A stretch of DNA of 64,000 bases from positions 69,513 to 133,512 of the forward strand of contig NZ_QRVG01000003.1 in the NCBI RefSeq assembly GCF_003459245.1, given 5' to 3'. Both the position numbers and the translations under genes were made by a program. Origin of the DNA: Collinsella sp. AF23-2 (lineage in GTDB: Bacteria > Actinomycetota > Coriobacteriia > Coriobacteriales > Coriobacteriaceae). The notes below the pieces were generated by a model. The model had not been told where the DNA came from and searched no databases. It was given only the letters and a program-made list of their open reading frames with translations. The stretch's first letter is position 1. Each line of letters opens with the position of its first letter. Of the stretch, positions 38,901 through 48,360 are shown piece after piece.

Positions 38901-41900
38901 GTCATCGTCGCTCGCGCCCAGCTGCTGCAGCAGCATGAGCGCAGCCGCCACCGGGCCGGTGCCGTCGTTGGCATCGAGGCCGCGACCCAGGCCGCTGCCC
39001 GCGCCGGCGCCCGCCTTGTAGGGCACGGAGAGCTTGCGACTCTTGGGAAAGTTCACCGCGCCATAGCGGGTCTTTAGTTCAAAAGCCACCTTCTTGGGCA
39101 CGTCGACGCCCAAAAACGTGATGCGGCCGCCACTGAGTGTGACGCTCTCGAGTCCCAGGCGCTCGCCGCGGATACGGATGCGCGCGCGGTTGAACAGGTT
39201 GAGCCCCGCCAACGGCAGCTCACCGTGCGCGGCCTCGGTCTCCTCCTGCACCTCATCGATGCTCTCCAGGTCCTCGGCCGCCGCAAGTTTGCGGTACACG
39301 AGCACGCGCTGATCCACCGCCGGCATGTACTCCTCGGACAAGAAGTAATCGGCCGGCAGGTTGATGCCCACGCTCGCCGCCTCCACGCCGGCATCGTCAT
39401 CGCCGCGCGCCTCGGCCACGGCCTGTCCCAGCATCTGCGTAAACAGGTCGAAGCCCACGCTCGACAGGTTACCGTGCTGTTCGGCACCCATAAGCGAACC
39501 GGCGCCGCGGATCTCCAGGTCGCGCATGGCGATGCGCATGCCGCTGCCCAGGTCCTGGAACTCGGAAAGCGCGGTCAGGCGTGCCGTGGCCTCCTCGGTA
39601 AGCGGCAGCTCGCCTGGGAACATAAAGTACGCGTATGCCTGCGTGGCTGAGCGGCCCACGCGGCCCTTGAGCTGGTAGAGCTGTGCCAGGCCCAGGCGCT
39701 GCGAGTCCTCGATGATGAGCGTGTTGGCGGTCGCGTTGTCGATACCGCTCTCCACGATGGTCGTGGCGATGAGCACGTCAATCTTCTTGGTCGCGAACTC
39801 GATCATCACGTCCTCGACCTCGCGCGGGCTCATCTTGCCGTGCGCCACGCCCACGCGCGCCTCGGGCGCGGCCTCGTGCACGCGCGCCACGGCGTCGTCG
39901 ATGGTCTTGACGCGGTTGGACACGTAATACACCTGGCCGCCGCGGCCCACCTCCAGGCGAATCGCCGCGCTCACCACGTCGGGATCGTACTCTCCCACGT
40001 GCACGATCACGGGGCGGCGCCCGGTCGGCGGCGTGGTGATCAGGCTCATGTCGCGCACGCCGCTCGTGGCCATCTGCATGGTTCGCGGAATCGGCGTTGC
40101 CGAAAGCGTGAGCACGTCAATCTGCTCGCGCAGGTTCTTGAGCTGCTCCTTGTGCTGCACACCAAAGCGCTGCTCTTCGTCGATGATCACCATGCCCAGG
40201 TTCTTGGGGTTCACGTCGGCAGAAAGCAGGCGGTGCGTGCCGATCAGCACGTCGATCGTGCCCTCGGCAAACGCCTTGAGCGCGCGCTTTTGCTGCGCCG
40301 GGGTGCGGAAGCGGCTGAGCACTTCGACCTCGAGGCCAAACGGGGCAAAGCGCTCAAAGAACGTCTCGTAGTGCTGCTGGGCCAGAATGGTCGTGGGGCA
40401 GAGCACCATGACTTGGCGGCCGGAGTCCACGCACTTAAACGCCGCGCGCAGGGCGACCTCGGTCTTGCCGAAACCCACGTCGCCGCACAGCAGGCGGTCC
40501 ATGGGCTTGGGTGCCTCCATGTCGGCCTTTATGTCGGCGATAGCCTCCAGCTGGTCGCGCGTCTCGTCGTAGGGGAAGCTCTGCTCCATCTCGATCTGCT
40601 CGGGCGTGTCGGGCGGGCAAGCGATACCGGTAATCGAAGAGCGGCGCGTATACAGATCGACCAGGTCAAACGCCAGCTTTTTGGCGTTCTTGCGCGCCTT
40701 GTTGGTGGCGCGCGTCCAGTCGGCGGTGTTGAGCCTGGTCAGGCGCGGCTTGTCGCCGTCGGGGCCAACATAGCGTGTGATGCGGTCAACCTGCTCGAGC
40801 GGCACGTAGAGCTTGTCGCCGTCGGCATATTCCAGCAAAAAGTAGTCGCGCTCCTTGCCGCCCACTTCCTGGCGCGCGATCTCGCTAAAGAGCGCGATGC
40901 CGTGAGTGGCGTGCACCACGTAGTCGCCCGGCTTAAACGGAAACGTGATCTGCGTAATGTCCACCTTGCGGCGGCTGCGCGCGCGGTTGGCGTCCATGCG
41001 GGCGTTGAGGTCGGCGATCGAGAACACGGCCAGGTTGGCATCGGGCACCACCACGCCCTGCGGCAAGGCGGCATCGACAAAGGTCACGCGTCCGCGCGAG
41101 ATGGTGGGCACGGTGGCGCCGGCGGCAGCCTGGGCGGCACCTGCCTCGAGCGAGCGGGCGTTGAGCGCGTCGGCCTTGCGTTCGCGAATTGCAGCATGAG
41201 CATCCTGGCGGACAGCACGATCGGCAGAATCCGCCGCTGCCACGCGCACACGGTCGCCAATAGCGCCCGCGTTTTCGGGCGCGGCCGTCAGCGACTCCTC
41301 AAAAGTAATACCCTCATCGCCAAAGGTGAGCTCCATCGACTCGCGCGCACCGCGGTCGGGGATGGCAAATACGCAGGCATAGCGCTTGCCCACGACCTCC
41401 TGGATGCGCGTCATAAAGCGATTGTCCGAGCCCGCGATGGCCGGCTGCTCAATCTTGAGCTCTGCCGTCACCGCACCGCCGGCACGAATCAAGCTCACGT
41501 AGTTAAGGCGCTGCTGGGCACCAAAGTCGAGTTGCTGGGCACGCACGTACAGGCCGTCCAGACGGTCGACCCCCGCCTCGCCGGCACGTGCCTCGATATC
41601 CTCGTAGGCACGCAGGCAATCGTCGAACAGCGAGCGCGGCTCGGACAGCACCACGAGCGCCTTGCCGCTCACGTGCGCCAGCGGGCTCACGGTCTGGCCG
41701 TACATCACCGGCAAAAAGCGATCGAGCTCGGGCGTGACGATGCGCGCATCCACCATCTCGAGCAGCGCCGCCAGTTTGCTGTCGTCCTGGCTGGCACGAT
41801 AGAGCGCCACATGCATGTTGTGGACGGCGTCGTCGGTGAGTGCGAGCTCGCGACAGGGGAAAATCTCGATGCTGTCCTCGTTGCCGATGGTCTGGCCCGT

Positions 41901-42530
41901 GGAACCCACCATGCGGCGGATGCGGTCGATCTCGTCGCCGAAAAATTCAATGCGCACGGGCGCCTTTTCCTGCGCGGGAAACACCTCGACGGTGTCGCCG
42001 TGCACACGGAACAGGCCGGGCGCGTCGGCGGCGCCGGCATTGGTGTAGCCCATGCCCACCAGACACTGCGGCACCTCGTCAAAGGGAATCTCCTCGCCCA
42101 CCGCAAAAGTAGTGGACTCCCAGTAGCGACTCTCGACCGGCGGCACGCAGCGCAGCAGTGCGCGGGCCGAGGCGACCATAATGCAGTTGTCGCCGCGCAC
42201 GATGCGCCCGAGCGCCTCGCAGCGCTGCGCCACCACGACGTCGTCGGGCGCCTGCTCGCGCCACGGATAGTCCTTGCGCTCGGGGAAGCGGCACACGTGC
42301 GCCAGCCCCACATAGGCGGCAAGGCTGCGGGCGGCACGATCGGCCGCGTCCTCGCCGCTCACGATATAGACCGTGGGGCGCGGACGACGCGCAAACTGGG
42401 CGGCCGCCATGAGCGTACGGCCCGACTGCGACACGGCCAGCGTCACGTCCTCGCCGGCATCGAGTCCGGCCTCGACGGTCTGCAAGGCCTCGGCAGTGTA
42501 GAGCTGCGCGGCTATACGGTGAATGAGCAT
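38898..42530 (-). CDS. mfd: Transcription-repair coupling factor Mfd
   Basis: This 1210-residue SF2 translocase releases stalled RNA polymerase and recruits UvrA. The order is as in the family: UvrB-like N-terminal domains, an RNA-polymerase-interacting domain near 500-570 (PGDYVVHATHGIALFSEI), Walker A GDVGFGKT (about 683), the DEEQ box (IIDEEQRFGVQHKEQL) and helicase lobe 2 (VESGIDNATANTLII). The C-terminal TRCF domain (about 1050-1170) follows. ATG 42530 follows CCGGAGGAACAGC. The C-terminal tail is Gly/Ala rich. A 10-residue upstream extension has no ribosome site. Confidence 0.95.
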   Translation of the reverse strand: MLIHRIAAQLYTAEALQTVEAGLDAGEDVTLAVSQSGRTLMAAAQFARRPRPTVYIVSGEDAADRAARSLAAYVGLAHVCRFPERKDYPWREQAPDDVVVAQRCEALGRIVRGDNCIMVASARALLRCVPPVESRYWESTTFAVGEEIPFDEVPQCLVGMGYTNAGAADAPGLFRVHGDTVEVFPAQEKAPVRIEFFGDEIDRIRRMVGSTGQTIGNEDSIEIFPCRELALTDDAVHNMHVALYRASQDDSKLAALLEMVDARIVTPELDRFLPVMYGQTVSPLAHVSGKALVVLSEPRSLFDDCLRAYEDIEARAGEAGVDRLDGLYVRAQQLDFGAQQRLNYVSLIRAGGAVTAELKIEQPAIAGSDNRFMTRIQEVVGKRYACVFAIPDRGARESMELTFGDEGITFEESLTAAPENAGAIGDRVRVAAADSADRAVRQDAHAAIRERKADALNARSLEAGAAQAAAGATVPTISRGRVTFVDAALPQGVVVPDANLAVFSIADLNARMDANRARSRRKVDITQITFPFKPGDYVVHATHGIALFSEIARQEVGGKERDYFLLEYADGDKLYVPLEQVDRITRYVGPDGDKPRLTRLNTADWTRATNKARKNAKKLAFDLVDLYTRRSSITGIACPPDTPEQIEMEQSFPYDETRDQLEAIADIKADMEAPKPMDRLLCGDVGFGKTEVALRAAFKCVDSGRQVMVLCPTTILAQQHYETFFERFAPFGLEVEVLSRFRTPAQQKRALKAFAEGTIDVLIGTHRLLSADVNPKNLGMVIIDEEQRFGVQHKEQLKNLREQIDVLTLSATPIPRTMQMATSGVRDMSLITTPPTGRRPVIVHVGEYDPDVVSAAIRLEVGRGGQVYYVSNRVKTIDDAVARVHEAAPEARVGVAHGKMSPREVEDVMIEFATKKIDVLIATTIVESGIDNATANTLIIEDSQRLGLAQLYQLKGRVGRSATQAYAYFMFPGELPLTEEATARLTALSEFQDLGSGMRIAMRDLEIRGAGSLMGAEQHGNLSSVGFDLFTQMLGQAVAEARGDDDAGVEAASVGINLPADYFLSEEYMPAVDQRVLVYRKLAAAEDLESIDEVQEETEAAHGELPLAGLNLFNRARIRIRGERLGLESVTLSGGRITFLGVDVPKKVAFELKTRYGAVNFPKSRKLSVPYKAGAGAGSGLGRGLDANDGTGPVAAALMLLQQLGASDDD

Positions 42531-42560
42531 GCTGTTCCTCCGGCATCGCAACGCCAAAAG

Positions 42561-42583
42561 CCCGCCGGGGCAAGCTCGGCGGG
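42561..42583 (-). terminator. Terminator upstream of mfd (ends the nth transcript)
   Basis: CCCGCCG and CGGCGGG form a stem. On the minus strand CTTTT follows. It lies ~110 bp after the nth stop. Confidence 0.6.
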
Positions 42584-42689
42584 TCGTACGTCAAATACAT
42601 TGTCTGTCATGGTAGCGCATGGAGAGGACTCCAGCTCAAGCGTACGCCCAGCCCCGCAACAAAAACGCCAGACGGAGATGCGTTCCGCC

Positions 42690-43355
42690 CTACCCCGCTA
42701 CGCGCACGCTGGGGCACAAATCTGCCAGCGGACACTCGTCACACTTGGGTTTGCGGGCGTCGCAGATCTCGCGGCCAAAGGTGATCCACTGATGGTTGAC
42801 CGACTCCCAATACTCGTGCGGCAAAATCTTGAGCAGATCCTGCTCGGTCTTGAGCGGTTCCTTGGCATGCGTCTTGGGACTCAGCATCAGGCGGTGCGCA
42901 ATGCGGTTGACGTGCGTGTCCACCGCAATGCCCTCTACGATGCCATACCCCACGTTGAGCACGATGTTCGCCGTCTTGCGTCCCACGCCCGGCAGCTTCA
43001 CGAGTTCCTTCATGTCGGCCGGCACCTCGCCGCCATAGTCGGCGACGATCATCTGCGCGGCCTCGACGGCATGCTTGGCTTTGCTCTTGTAGAAGCCGAG
43101 TGACCTGATGGTGTCCGCCACGTCAGCTACGCTCGCCCCGGCCATGGCCTCGGGCGTGGGCCACTGGGCAAACAGCCGCGGCGTCACCTTGTTGACCTGC
43201 GCATCGGTCGTTTGTGCCGAGAGCAGTACCGCGATCAGCAGGCGGAAGGGATTCTCGTGGTCCAAAAAGCACTCGACCGGGCCATAGCGACGGTTGAGGC
43301 GCTCACACACCTCGATGGCGCGCTCGCGCTTGGCGGCATTGGTCTCGCGTGGCAT
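42690..43355 (-). CDS. nth: Endonuclease III
   Basis: This is a 221-residue base-excision glycosylase/AP lyase for oxidised pyrimidines. The helix-hairpin-helix LPGVGRKTA carries the catalytic Lys127, and Asp146 is in VDTHVNR. The 4Fe-4S ligands Cys198, Cys205, Cys208 and Cys214 have the standard C-x6-C-x2-C-x5-C spacing. ATG 43355 follows GAGGAGTCGTT. It contrasts with the cluster-less MutY-like protein at 48361. Confidence 0.95.
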   Translation of the reverse strand: MPRETNAAKRERAIEVCERLNRRYGPVECFLDHENPFRLLIAVLLSAQTTDAQVNKVTPRLFAQWPTPEAMAGASVADVADTIRSLGFYKSKAKHAVEAAQMIVADYGGEVPADMKELVKLPGVGRKTANIVLNVGYGIVEGIAVDTHVNRIAHRLMLSPKTHAKEPLKTEQDLLKILPHEYWESVNHQWITFGREICDARKPKCDECPLADLCPSVRVAG

Positions 43356-43418
43356 AACGACTCCTCGGCTCAACGGCACAATAAACTTATGGGCACAATT
43401 GTCCCACGTCCGAGACGC

Positions 43419-45221
43419 TTACGCCTCCAAGAATGCGCCGGTCTGGCGGCCCCACAGGCTCGCGTACTCGCCACCCGCCTCGACAAGCTGCGCATGCGTG
43501 CCGTCCTCGACAATCTCGCCATCGGCCAGCACCACAATGCGGTCGAGCGCCGCCACGGTGGACAGGCGGTGCGCCACCACAATGGAGGTACGTCCACGCA
43601 TCAGGTTTTCGAGCGCCTCCTGCACCAGCGCCTCGGACTCGCTGTCGAGGGCAGAGGTCGCCTCGTCGAGCACCAGAATCGGCGCGTCGGTTAGGATGGC
43701 GCGGGCGATAGCCACGCGCTGACGCTGGCCGCCCGAGAGCTTAACGCCGCGCTCGCCCACCATGGTGTCAAAGCCACGGGGCAAGCGGTCGATAAACTCC
43801 AGGGCATTGGCCAGGCGCGCGGCCTCGCGAATCTGCTCGTCGGTGGTGTTGGGACGACCGTAGGCAATGTTTTCGCGAATGGAGCGGTGAAACAGCAGCG
43901 CCTCCTGCGGCACGTAGGCAACCTGGCGGCGCAGGCTCTGCTGCGTGCAGCGCGAGACGTTCTGGCCGTCCACGAGCACGCGGCCGCCCTGCACATCGTC
44001 CAAGCGCAACAGCAGCTTGGTGAGCGTCGACTTGCCCGAGCCCGATTTACCCACCAGGCCCACGCGCTGGCCCGCCGCCACGTGAAGCGTCAGGTCGTCG
44101 AACACGTTCTCGCCCGCCGCGGCGTCACGATATGCAAAGCTCAGGTGCTCAAAATCAATCGCACCTTCGGTCACTTTAAGCTCGGGAGCGTTCTCGTCGT
44201 CTGCCACCAGACGCGGCTCGTCCAGCACGCGCGTCATCTCGGCCGCATCACCGAGCGCGCGGTTGATGCGCTGCATCATGGAGCTTACGTAGTTCAGACG
44301 CATGGTGAGGTTATAGGTGTAGGTAAAGATCATGACGAGCGAGCCGGCCGAGATGCCAAACCACGCGTTGCCGCCCGCCACGAACACACTCACCACGGCC
44401 ATGGTGATGACGATAAGGCCCGAGGTCGTAAAGTTGCGCTGCATCATGGCGTGCATCGAGACCGTCTCGGCGTCGCGCGCGGCACGATCGGCGGCGTCGA
44501 ACAGATCGCGTTCAAAGTCCTCGCGCCCGCAGGTCTTGACGGCCAAGATGTTCGTGACCGCGTCGGAGAGCACGCCCGAGAGCTTGTTCTGGGCGGCGGA
44601 CGTCGCGGCCGAAAGCGGCATGATGCGCTTGTACATAAGCCAGACAAACGCGATGTAGACGACCATGATGCACACCAGGATCACGGTAAACGTCGGCACC
44701 ACCGGGGCGAGTGCGGCCACGGTGCAGATGACCGAGGCGATGGTGGGGATGAGCGAATACACCGTCACGTCGACCAGACCGGTGTAGCCGCTCATAAAAC
44801 GGCTTGTCTGGCTCACAAGCGATCCGCCAAAGCGGCTGGTATGGAATGTCATGGATTGGTTGGAGAGTGTGTCAAAGCACAGGCGCGCCAGGTGATAGTT
44901 GCCCGCGATCTCGAGCTTGTAGACGGTGTAGTCCTGCAGCTTGGAGAGGATCTGGCCCACCAGGTTGACGAGCACGAGCGCCAGAATGTAGGGACCGAAG
45001 ACCTCAAACACCTGGTCACCCGCCACGGGACCGGCTTGAACGCGGTCGACAATGAGGGCCATCACATAGGTATTGGCAAACGTCAGCAAAAAGATGTAGC
45101 CCGCCGACGAGAACACCGAGAGAAAGACAATCAGCGGCTGCGTGCGCGTGACATCCCAAAAACGCTGTAGCGTGCGGCGCACGGTGGAGCGTTTGAGCGG
45201 GCTGGTGCTTCTCTGAGACAT
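43419..45221 (-). CDS. ABC transporter, fused permease and ATPase (multidrug/lipid exporter type)
   Basis: The 600-residue half-transporter has six membrane helices (about 30-320). Its nucleotide-binding domain includes Walker A GLVGKSGSGKST (about 390), signature LSGGQRQR (about 495), Walker B ILVLDEATS and the H-loop VVAHRLS. It should work as a homodimer or with a partner not in the window. ATG 45221 follows AAAGGAAGCCC. Substrate unknown. Confidence 0.92.
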   Translation of the reverse strand: MSQRSTSPLKRSTVRRTLQRFWDVTRTQPLIVFLSVFSSAGYIFLLTFANTYVMALIVDRVQAGPVAGDQVFEVFGPYILALVLVNLVGQILSKLQDYTVYKLEIAGNYHLARLCFDTLSNQSMTFHTSRFGGSLVSQTSRFMSGYTGLVDVTVYSLIPTIASVICTVAALAPVVPTFTVILVCIMVVYIAFVWLMYKRIMPLSAATSAAQNKLSGVLSDAVTNILAVKTCGREDFERDLFDAADRAARDAETVSMHAMMQRNFTTSGLIVITMAVVSVFVAGGNAWFGISAGSLVMIFTYTYNLTMRLNYVSSMMQRINRALGDAAEMTRVLDEPRLVADDENAPELKVTEGAIDFEHLSFAYRDAAAGENVFDDLTLHVAAGQRVGLVGKSGSGKSTLTKLLLRLDDVQGGRVLVDGQNVSRCTQQSLRRQVAYVPQEALLFHRSIRENIAYGRPNTTDEQIREAARLANALEFIDRLPRGFDTMVGERGVKLSGGQRQRVAIARAILTDAPILVLDEATSALDSESEALVQEALENLMRGRTSIVVAHRLSTVAALDRIVVLADGEIVEDGTHAQLVEAGGEYASLWGRQTGAFLEA

Positions 45222-45303
45222 GGGCTTCCTTTCGCGTCTGATAGGGCGAAACGCCATTGTTGCACATTGAAGCGCACTTCAGGCAAGCACGATGCGAAAA
45301 GCA

Positions 45304-45335
45304 GCGGGGCATCCGCGTTTGCGCCGGCGCCCCGC
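45304..45335 (-). terminator. Terminator of rmuC
   Basis: GCGGGGC (45304-45310) pairs with GCCCCGC (45329-45335). TGCTTTTC follows on the minus strand. Confidence 0.55.
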
Positions 45336-45348
45336 CGTCTTGTTGCAA

Positions 45349-46704
45349 TTAGTCCTCGTCTTCTTGGTCTGTGGGAAAGCCCGCGGGCGTGAGCCCCAAG
45401 ATCTCATCGGCTTGGTCGGCGTCTTCCAGCGCGTCGATGTCCTTGAGCTTGCGCTCCATGACGTTGGTGCGCGTGGTAATGATGCCCTCGACCGTTTTGC
45501 CCGCGGTCTCGATCTGCTGCTGGACGCGGCGCAGCGCCTTTTGATAGCGCGGCAGCTCGGCCTTGACAGCGGAGAGCACGCGCAGTACATCGTCGGTGCG
45601 TTTTTGCAGCTTAAACGTTTGGTAACTCATCTGCAGGCTGTTGAGAATGGCCGCCATGGTGCTAGGGCCGGCAACGTTGACATGATAGTCGCGGCCCAGG
45701 GTCTCGATAAGCCCGGGGCGGCTGACGACCTCAGCGTACAGCCCCTCAAACGGAACGAACATGATGCCAAAGTTGGTGGTCACGGGCACGCTCAGATACT
45801 TTTCGCAGATGTCCTTTGCCTCACGCTTGACCATAGCGTCAAGCGTCTTGCGCGCGGCGGCGACGGCATCCGCGTCGCCCGACTCCTGGGCATCGAGCAG
45901 ATGCTCGTACGCGTCGCCCGGGAATTTGGAGTCAATCGGCAGCAGTACGGGGTCGCCCTCGTCTACCGGCAGCTTGACGGCAAACTCAACACGCTCCGAG
46001 GCGCCGGGCTTGGTGGCAACGTTTTCCAGATACTGATCGGGTGTGAGGATATCCGCCAGGATCGCGCCCAGCTGCACCTCGCCCAAAATGCCGCGCGCCT
46101 TGACGTTACCCAGCACGCGCTTAAGGTCGCCCACGCCAGTGGCGATAGATTGCATGTCGCCCAGGCCCTTGTACACGGCCTCGAGCTGGTCGCTCACCTG
46201 CTTAAACGATGCAGACAGACGGTCGTTGAGCGTGCGAGAGAGCTTCTCGTCCACCGTCGCACGCATCTGATCGAGCTGCACGTTGTTGTCTTTGCGGATG
46301 GCGCCCAGCTGAGCATCGACCGTCTCGCGCACCTTGTCCAGGCGATGCTCGATGCCCTCGCGATTGGCGCCGAGCTGTTGGGCCGTCTCACGGCGCAGGT
46401 CATCCATCCGGTCACCAGCTTGCGAGAACTCGCGTGCGATGGCCAGGTAACGTTGCTGCTCCACGGCCGCATCGGTCGTCTGCTGCTGCGCGATGGCATT
46501 GGCCGTGCGGCGTGTTTCGGCCAGCGCGACGTTCAGGGCATCGAGCGCGTTGTTGGCCTGCTCGAGTGCTGCCAGCGTTTCCGCGCTACTGTCGCCACGC
46601 TCCCGCAACTCGGCACGAAGGCCCTTGAGCTGCAGGGCACAGGCCGCAGCGACCCCCACCGCCACCAAAGCAATCACAATAAGTGCAATATCAATTGCAG
46701 ACAT
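45349..46704 (-). CDS. rmuC: DNA recombination protein RmuC
   Basis: The 451-residue protein has an N-terminal membrane helix (about 4-26), a long coiled coil (about 30-190) and a PD-(D/E)xK nuclease-like core (about 205-370). The core includes RGILGEVQLGAIL, the catalytic-site segment LPIDSKFPGDAYE and FGIMFVPFEGLYAE. The family limits inverted-repeat recombination, notable in a genome this rich in palindromes. ATG 46704 follows GGCGGAGTTT. The C-terminal ~25 residues are acidic. Confidence 0.92.
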   Translation of the reverse strand: MSAIDIALIVIALVAVGVAAACALQLKGLRAELRERGDSSAETLAALEQANNALDALNVALAETRRTANAIAQQQTTDAAVEQQRYLAIAREFSQAGDRMDDLRRETAQQLGANREGIEHRLDKVRETVDAQLGAIRKDNNVQLDQMRATVDEKLSRTLNDRLSASFKQVSDQLEAVYKGLGDMQSIATGVGDLKRVLGNVKARGILGEVQLGAILADILTPDQYLENVATKPGASERVEFAVKLPVDEGDPVLLPIDSKFPGDAYEHLLDAQESGDADAVAAARKTLDAMVKREAKDICEKYLSVPVTTNFGIMFVPFEGLYAEVVSRPGLIETLGRDYHVNVAGPSTMAAILNSLQMSYQTFKLQKRTDDVLRVLSAVKAELPRYQKALRRVQQQIETAGKTVEGIITTRTNVMERKLKDIDALEDADQADEILGLTPAGFPTDQEDED

Positions 46705-46828
46705 AAACTCCGCCCAACAAACCCAATCGATCATCAATCAAAACCGCGATCAATCTTACCCCGCCACACACACGGATCACTCACTGCCTTGCAGACAAAT
46801 TTCTCTTAGAGCCGCGGACGCTAAAACG

Positions 46829-47263
46829 CTAACTCTCCCAGCCGGCGCGGATGGTTGTTATGACGTCATCTAGGCGCTGGCCCAGGGCCGCTAGATGTTG
46901 GAGCACCTCGTTGGGCGATGCACCGTTGAGGATGCACGTGAGGGCATACGACGCCAGAAAGATGGCCGCAAGCCCCAACGGGATGAGCACGATCATCGCC
47001 AACGTACGCAGGCGCTGGGCCCAGCGACGGCGACGCGCACGATGCTTGTCGAACGCGAGCTCCTGCGCATATGAATCTTGCTGTACGGAATAGGCCTCTG
47101 GCGCCGATTCACACCCGGGCACAGCTGCAGGTACAGCAGCGGGCACGACGTTTTGCACGGGCGCCTGGTTGGCAACCCCTTGCATTTGCATCTCCATGAG
47201 TCGTTGCTGCTGACGCAGCATGCGCTCAGCTTGTTGCTGCGGAGTCTCAAGAAACAGATCCAT
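46829..47263 (-). CDS. Hypothetical single-pass membrane protein
   Basis: ATG 47263 behind GGAGGCCAGC opens a 144-residue frame. The first third is Gln/Met rich and probably coiled (QQQAERMLRQQQRLMEMQMQ). A basic patch (KHRARRRRWAQRLR, about 73-86) precedes one membrane helix (about 88-110). The rest is a short amphipathic tail. No family recognised. It lies upstream of rmuC on the same strand. Confidence 0.6.
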   Translation of the reverse strand: MDLFLETPQQQAERMLRQQQRLMEMQMQGVANQAPVQNVVPAAVPAAVPGCESAPEAYSVQQDSYAQELAFDKHRARRRRWAQRLRTLAMIVLIPLGLAAIFLASYALTCILNGASPNEVLQHLAALGQRLDDVITTIRAGWES

Positions 47264-47520
47264 GCTGGCCTCCAAAATCGGAGCATTCGACGCTTACGAC
47301 CAGCATCCCGCACCGCCATGACCGCGACAACGCAATCGCCGGCAATAGCCACAAAGTTTCTTTTGCTCAAAAGCTGTCGAAAAGCTCAACAACTCCCCTA
47401 CCAGCACTTTCTCTGAGCTTTTTTCGCCAACAATCTTTTGGCCTTCCACCCTTACGCCAACTGACCAAAATCTAACCAATAGCTTGACGAAAACTGTGGA
47501 GACCGGGACCCCACAAAAAC
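47264..47520. other. Intergenic, no gene recognised
   Basis: This AT-richer stretch lies between the hypothetical membrane protein and the rubrerythrin terminator. AAAAGCTC (47371) and GAGCTTTTTT (47415) can pair weakly. A minus-strand frame crossing it lacks a ribosome site and coding bias. Confidence 0.4.
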
Positions 47521-47558
47521 GTGCCGCCCCAAAAAGGGGCGGCACACAACCTTTTTTA
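47521..47558 (-). terminator. Terminator of rubrerythrin gene (bidirectional)
   Basis: GTGCCGCCCC (47521-47530) pairs perfectly with GGGGCGGCAC (47536-47545) with loop AAAAA. On the minus strand GTTTTTG follows, and on the plus strand TTTTTT. Confidence 0.8.
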
Positions 47559-47595
47559 TCAGCTTTTCTGTATCGAGCACGCGACGACCCAACGC

Positions 47596-47685
47596 CGGAG
47601 CGCAGGGCGGGGAAATACCTTTGCCTCGCGCGACCCTGCGGAGCCGTGAGCGAGAGGGAAAGGTATTTCCCCGCCCTGCGCTCCG
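47596..47685. repeat. 27-bp perfect inverted repeat after rubrerythrin
   Basis: 47596-47622 (CGGAGCGCAGGGCGGGG...) is perfectly complementary to 47659-47685. The 36-nt spacer can extend the stem (CCTCGC / GCGAG). This forms an ~90-nt hairpin, similar in design to 50318-50460. Confidence 0.8.
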
Positions 47686-47706
47686 CAGTCCACGTTCGTA
47701 TCGGCG

Positions 47707-48246
47707 CTAGTAGTTCACCACCTGCTCCTCAAAGTACGCCTTGGGGTGGTTGCACACCGGGCACACCTCAGGCGCCTCGGCACCCACATGCAGGTGCCCG
47801 CAGTTCAGGCACTTCCACACCTTTACGCCCTCACGCTCAAACACCTCGCCCGACTCGATGCGCTCGACGAGCTTGTTGTAGCGCTCCTCGTGGGCCTTCT
47901 CGACGGCGGCGACACCACGGAACTTTGCGGCAATCTCGGCAAAGCCCTCTTCCTCGGCGGTCTTGGCAAACTCGTCGTACATCGTGGTCCACTCGTAGTT
48001 CTCACCCGCGGCGGCATCGCGCAGATTGTCCAGGGTATCGGGGACGGCGCCATCGTGCAGATACTTAAACCACAGCTTGGCGTGCTCGGACTCGTTGCCA
48101 GCCGTCTCGGCAAAGATGTTCGAGATCTGAACGTAGCCGTCCTTCTTTGCCTTGGAGGCATAGTAGCGATACTTGGTGTGTGCCTGGGACTCACCGGCAA
48201 AAGCGGTCTCGAGGTTCTTCTTGGTTTGGGAATTCTCAAAATCCAT
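47707..48246 (-). CDS. Rubrerythrin
   Basis: This 179-residue peroxide-reducing di-iron protein has an N-terminal four-helix bundle with the iron ligands in [38 protein letters not shown] and [11 protein letters not shown]. The C-terminal rubredoxin-like domain holds the Cys pairs CLNCGH and CPVCNH (about 145-166). It fits an obligate anaerobe. ATG 48246 follows AAGGGAAGTACACCT. It is a single gene with its own terminator. Confidence 0.95.
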   Translation of the reverse strand: MDFENSQTKKNLETAFAGESQAHTKYRYYASKAKKDGYVQISNIFAETAGNESEHAKLWFKYLHDGAVPDTLDNLRDAAAGENYEWTTMYDEFAKTAEEEGFAEIAAKFRGVAAVEKAHEERYNKLVERIESGEVFEREGVKVWKCLNCGHLHVGAEAPEVCPVCNHPKAYFEEQVVNY

Positions 48247-48360
48247 AGGTGTACTTCCCTTCAACGCATGCCGCCCGTAGGCTTCGAGCGGCCTCGTCTT
48301 TAGGATGCCCTCATGCCGAAAATCTAAACCTTACAATCCTGTTCTTCAGATTTGCACGGG

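Noticed and set aside
39840-43103. Very long plus-strand frame opposite mfd and nth
   Set aside because: Both minus-strand genes are complete with all catalytic motifs; the plus frame has no recognisable domain.
47294-47545. Small minus-strand frame of 83 codons
   Set aside because: It crosses a terminator, has no ribosome site and shows no coding bias.
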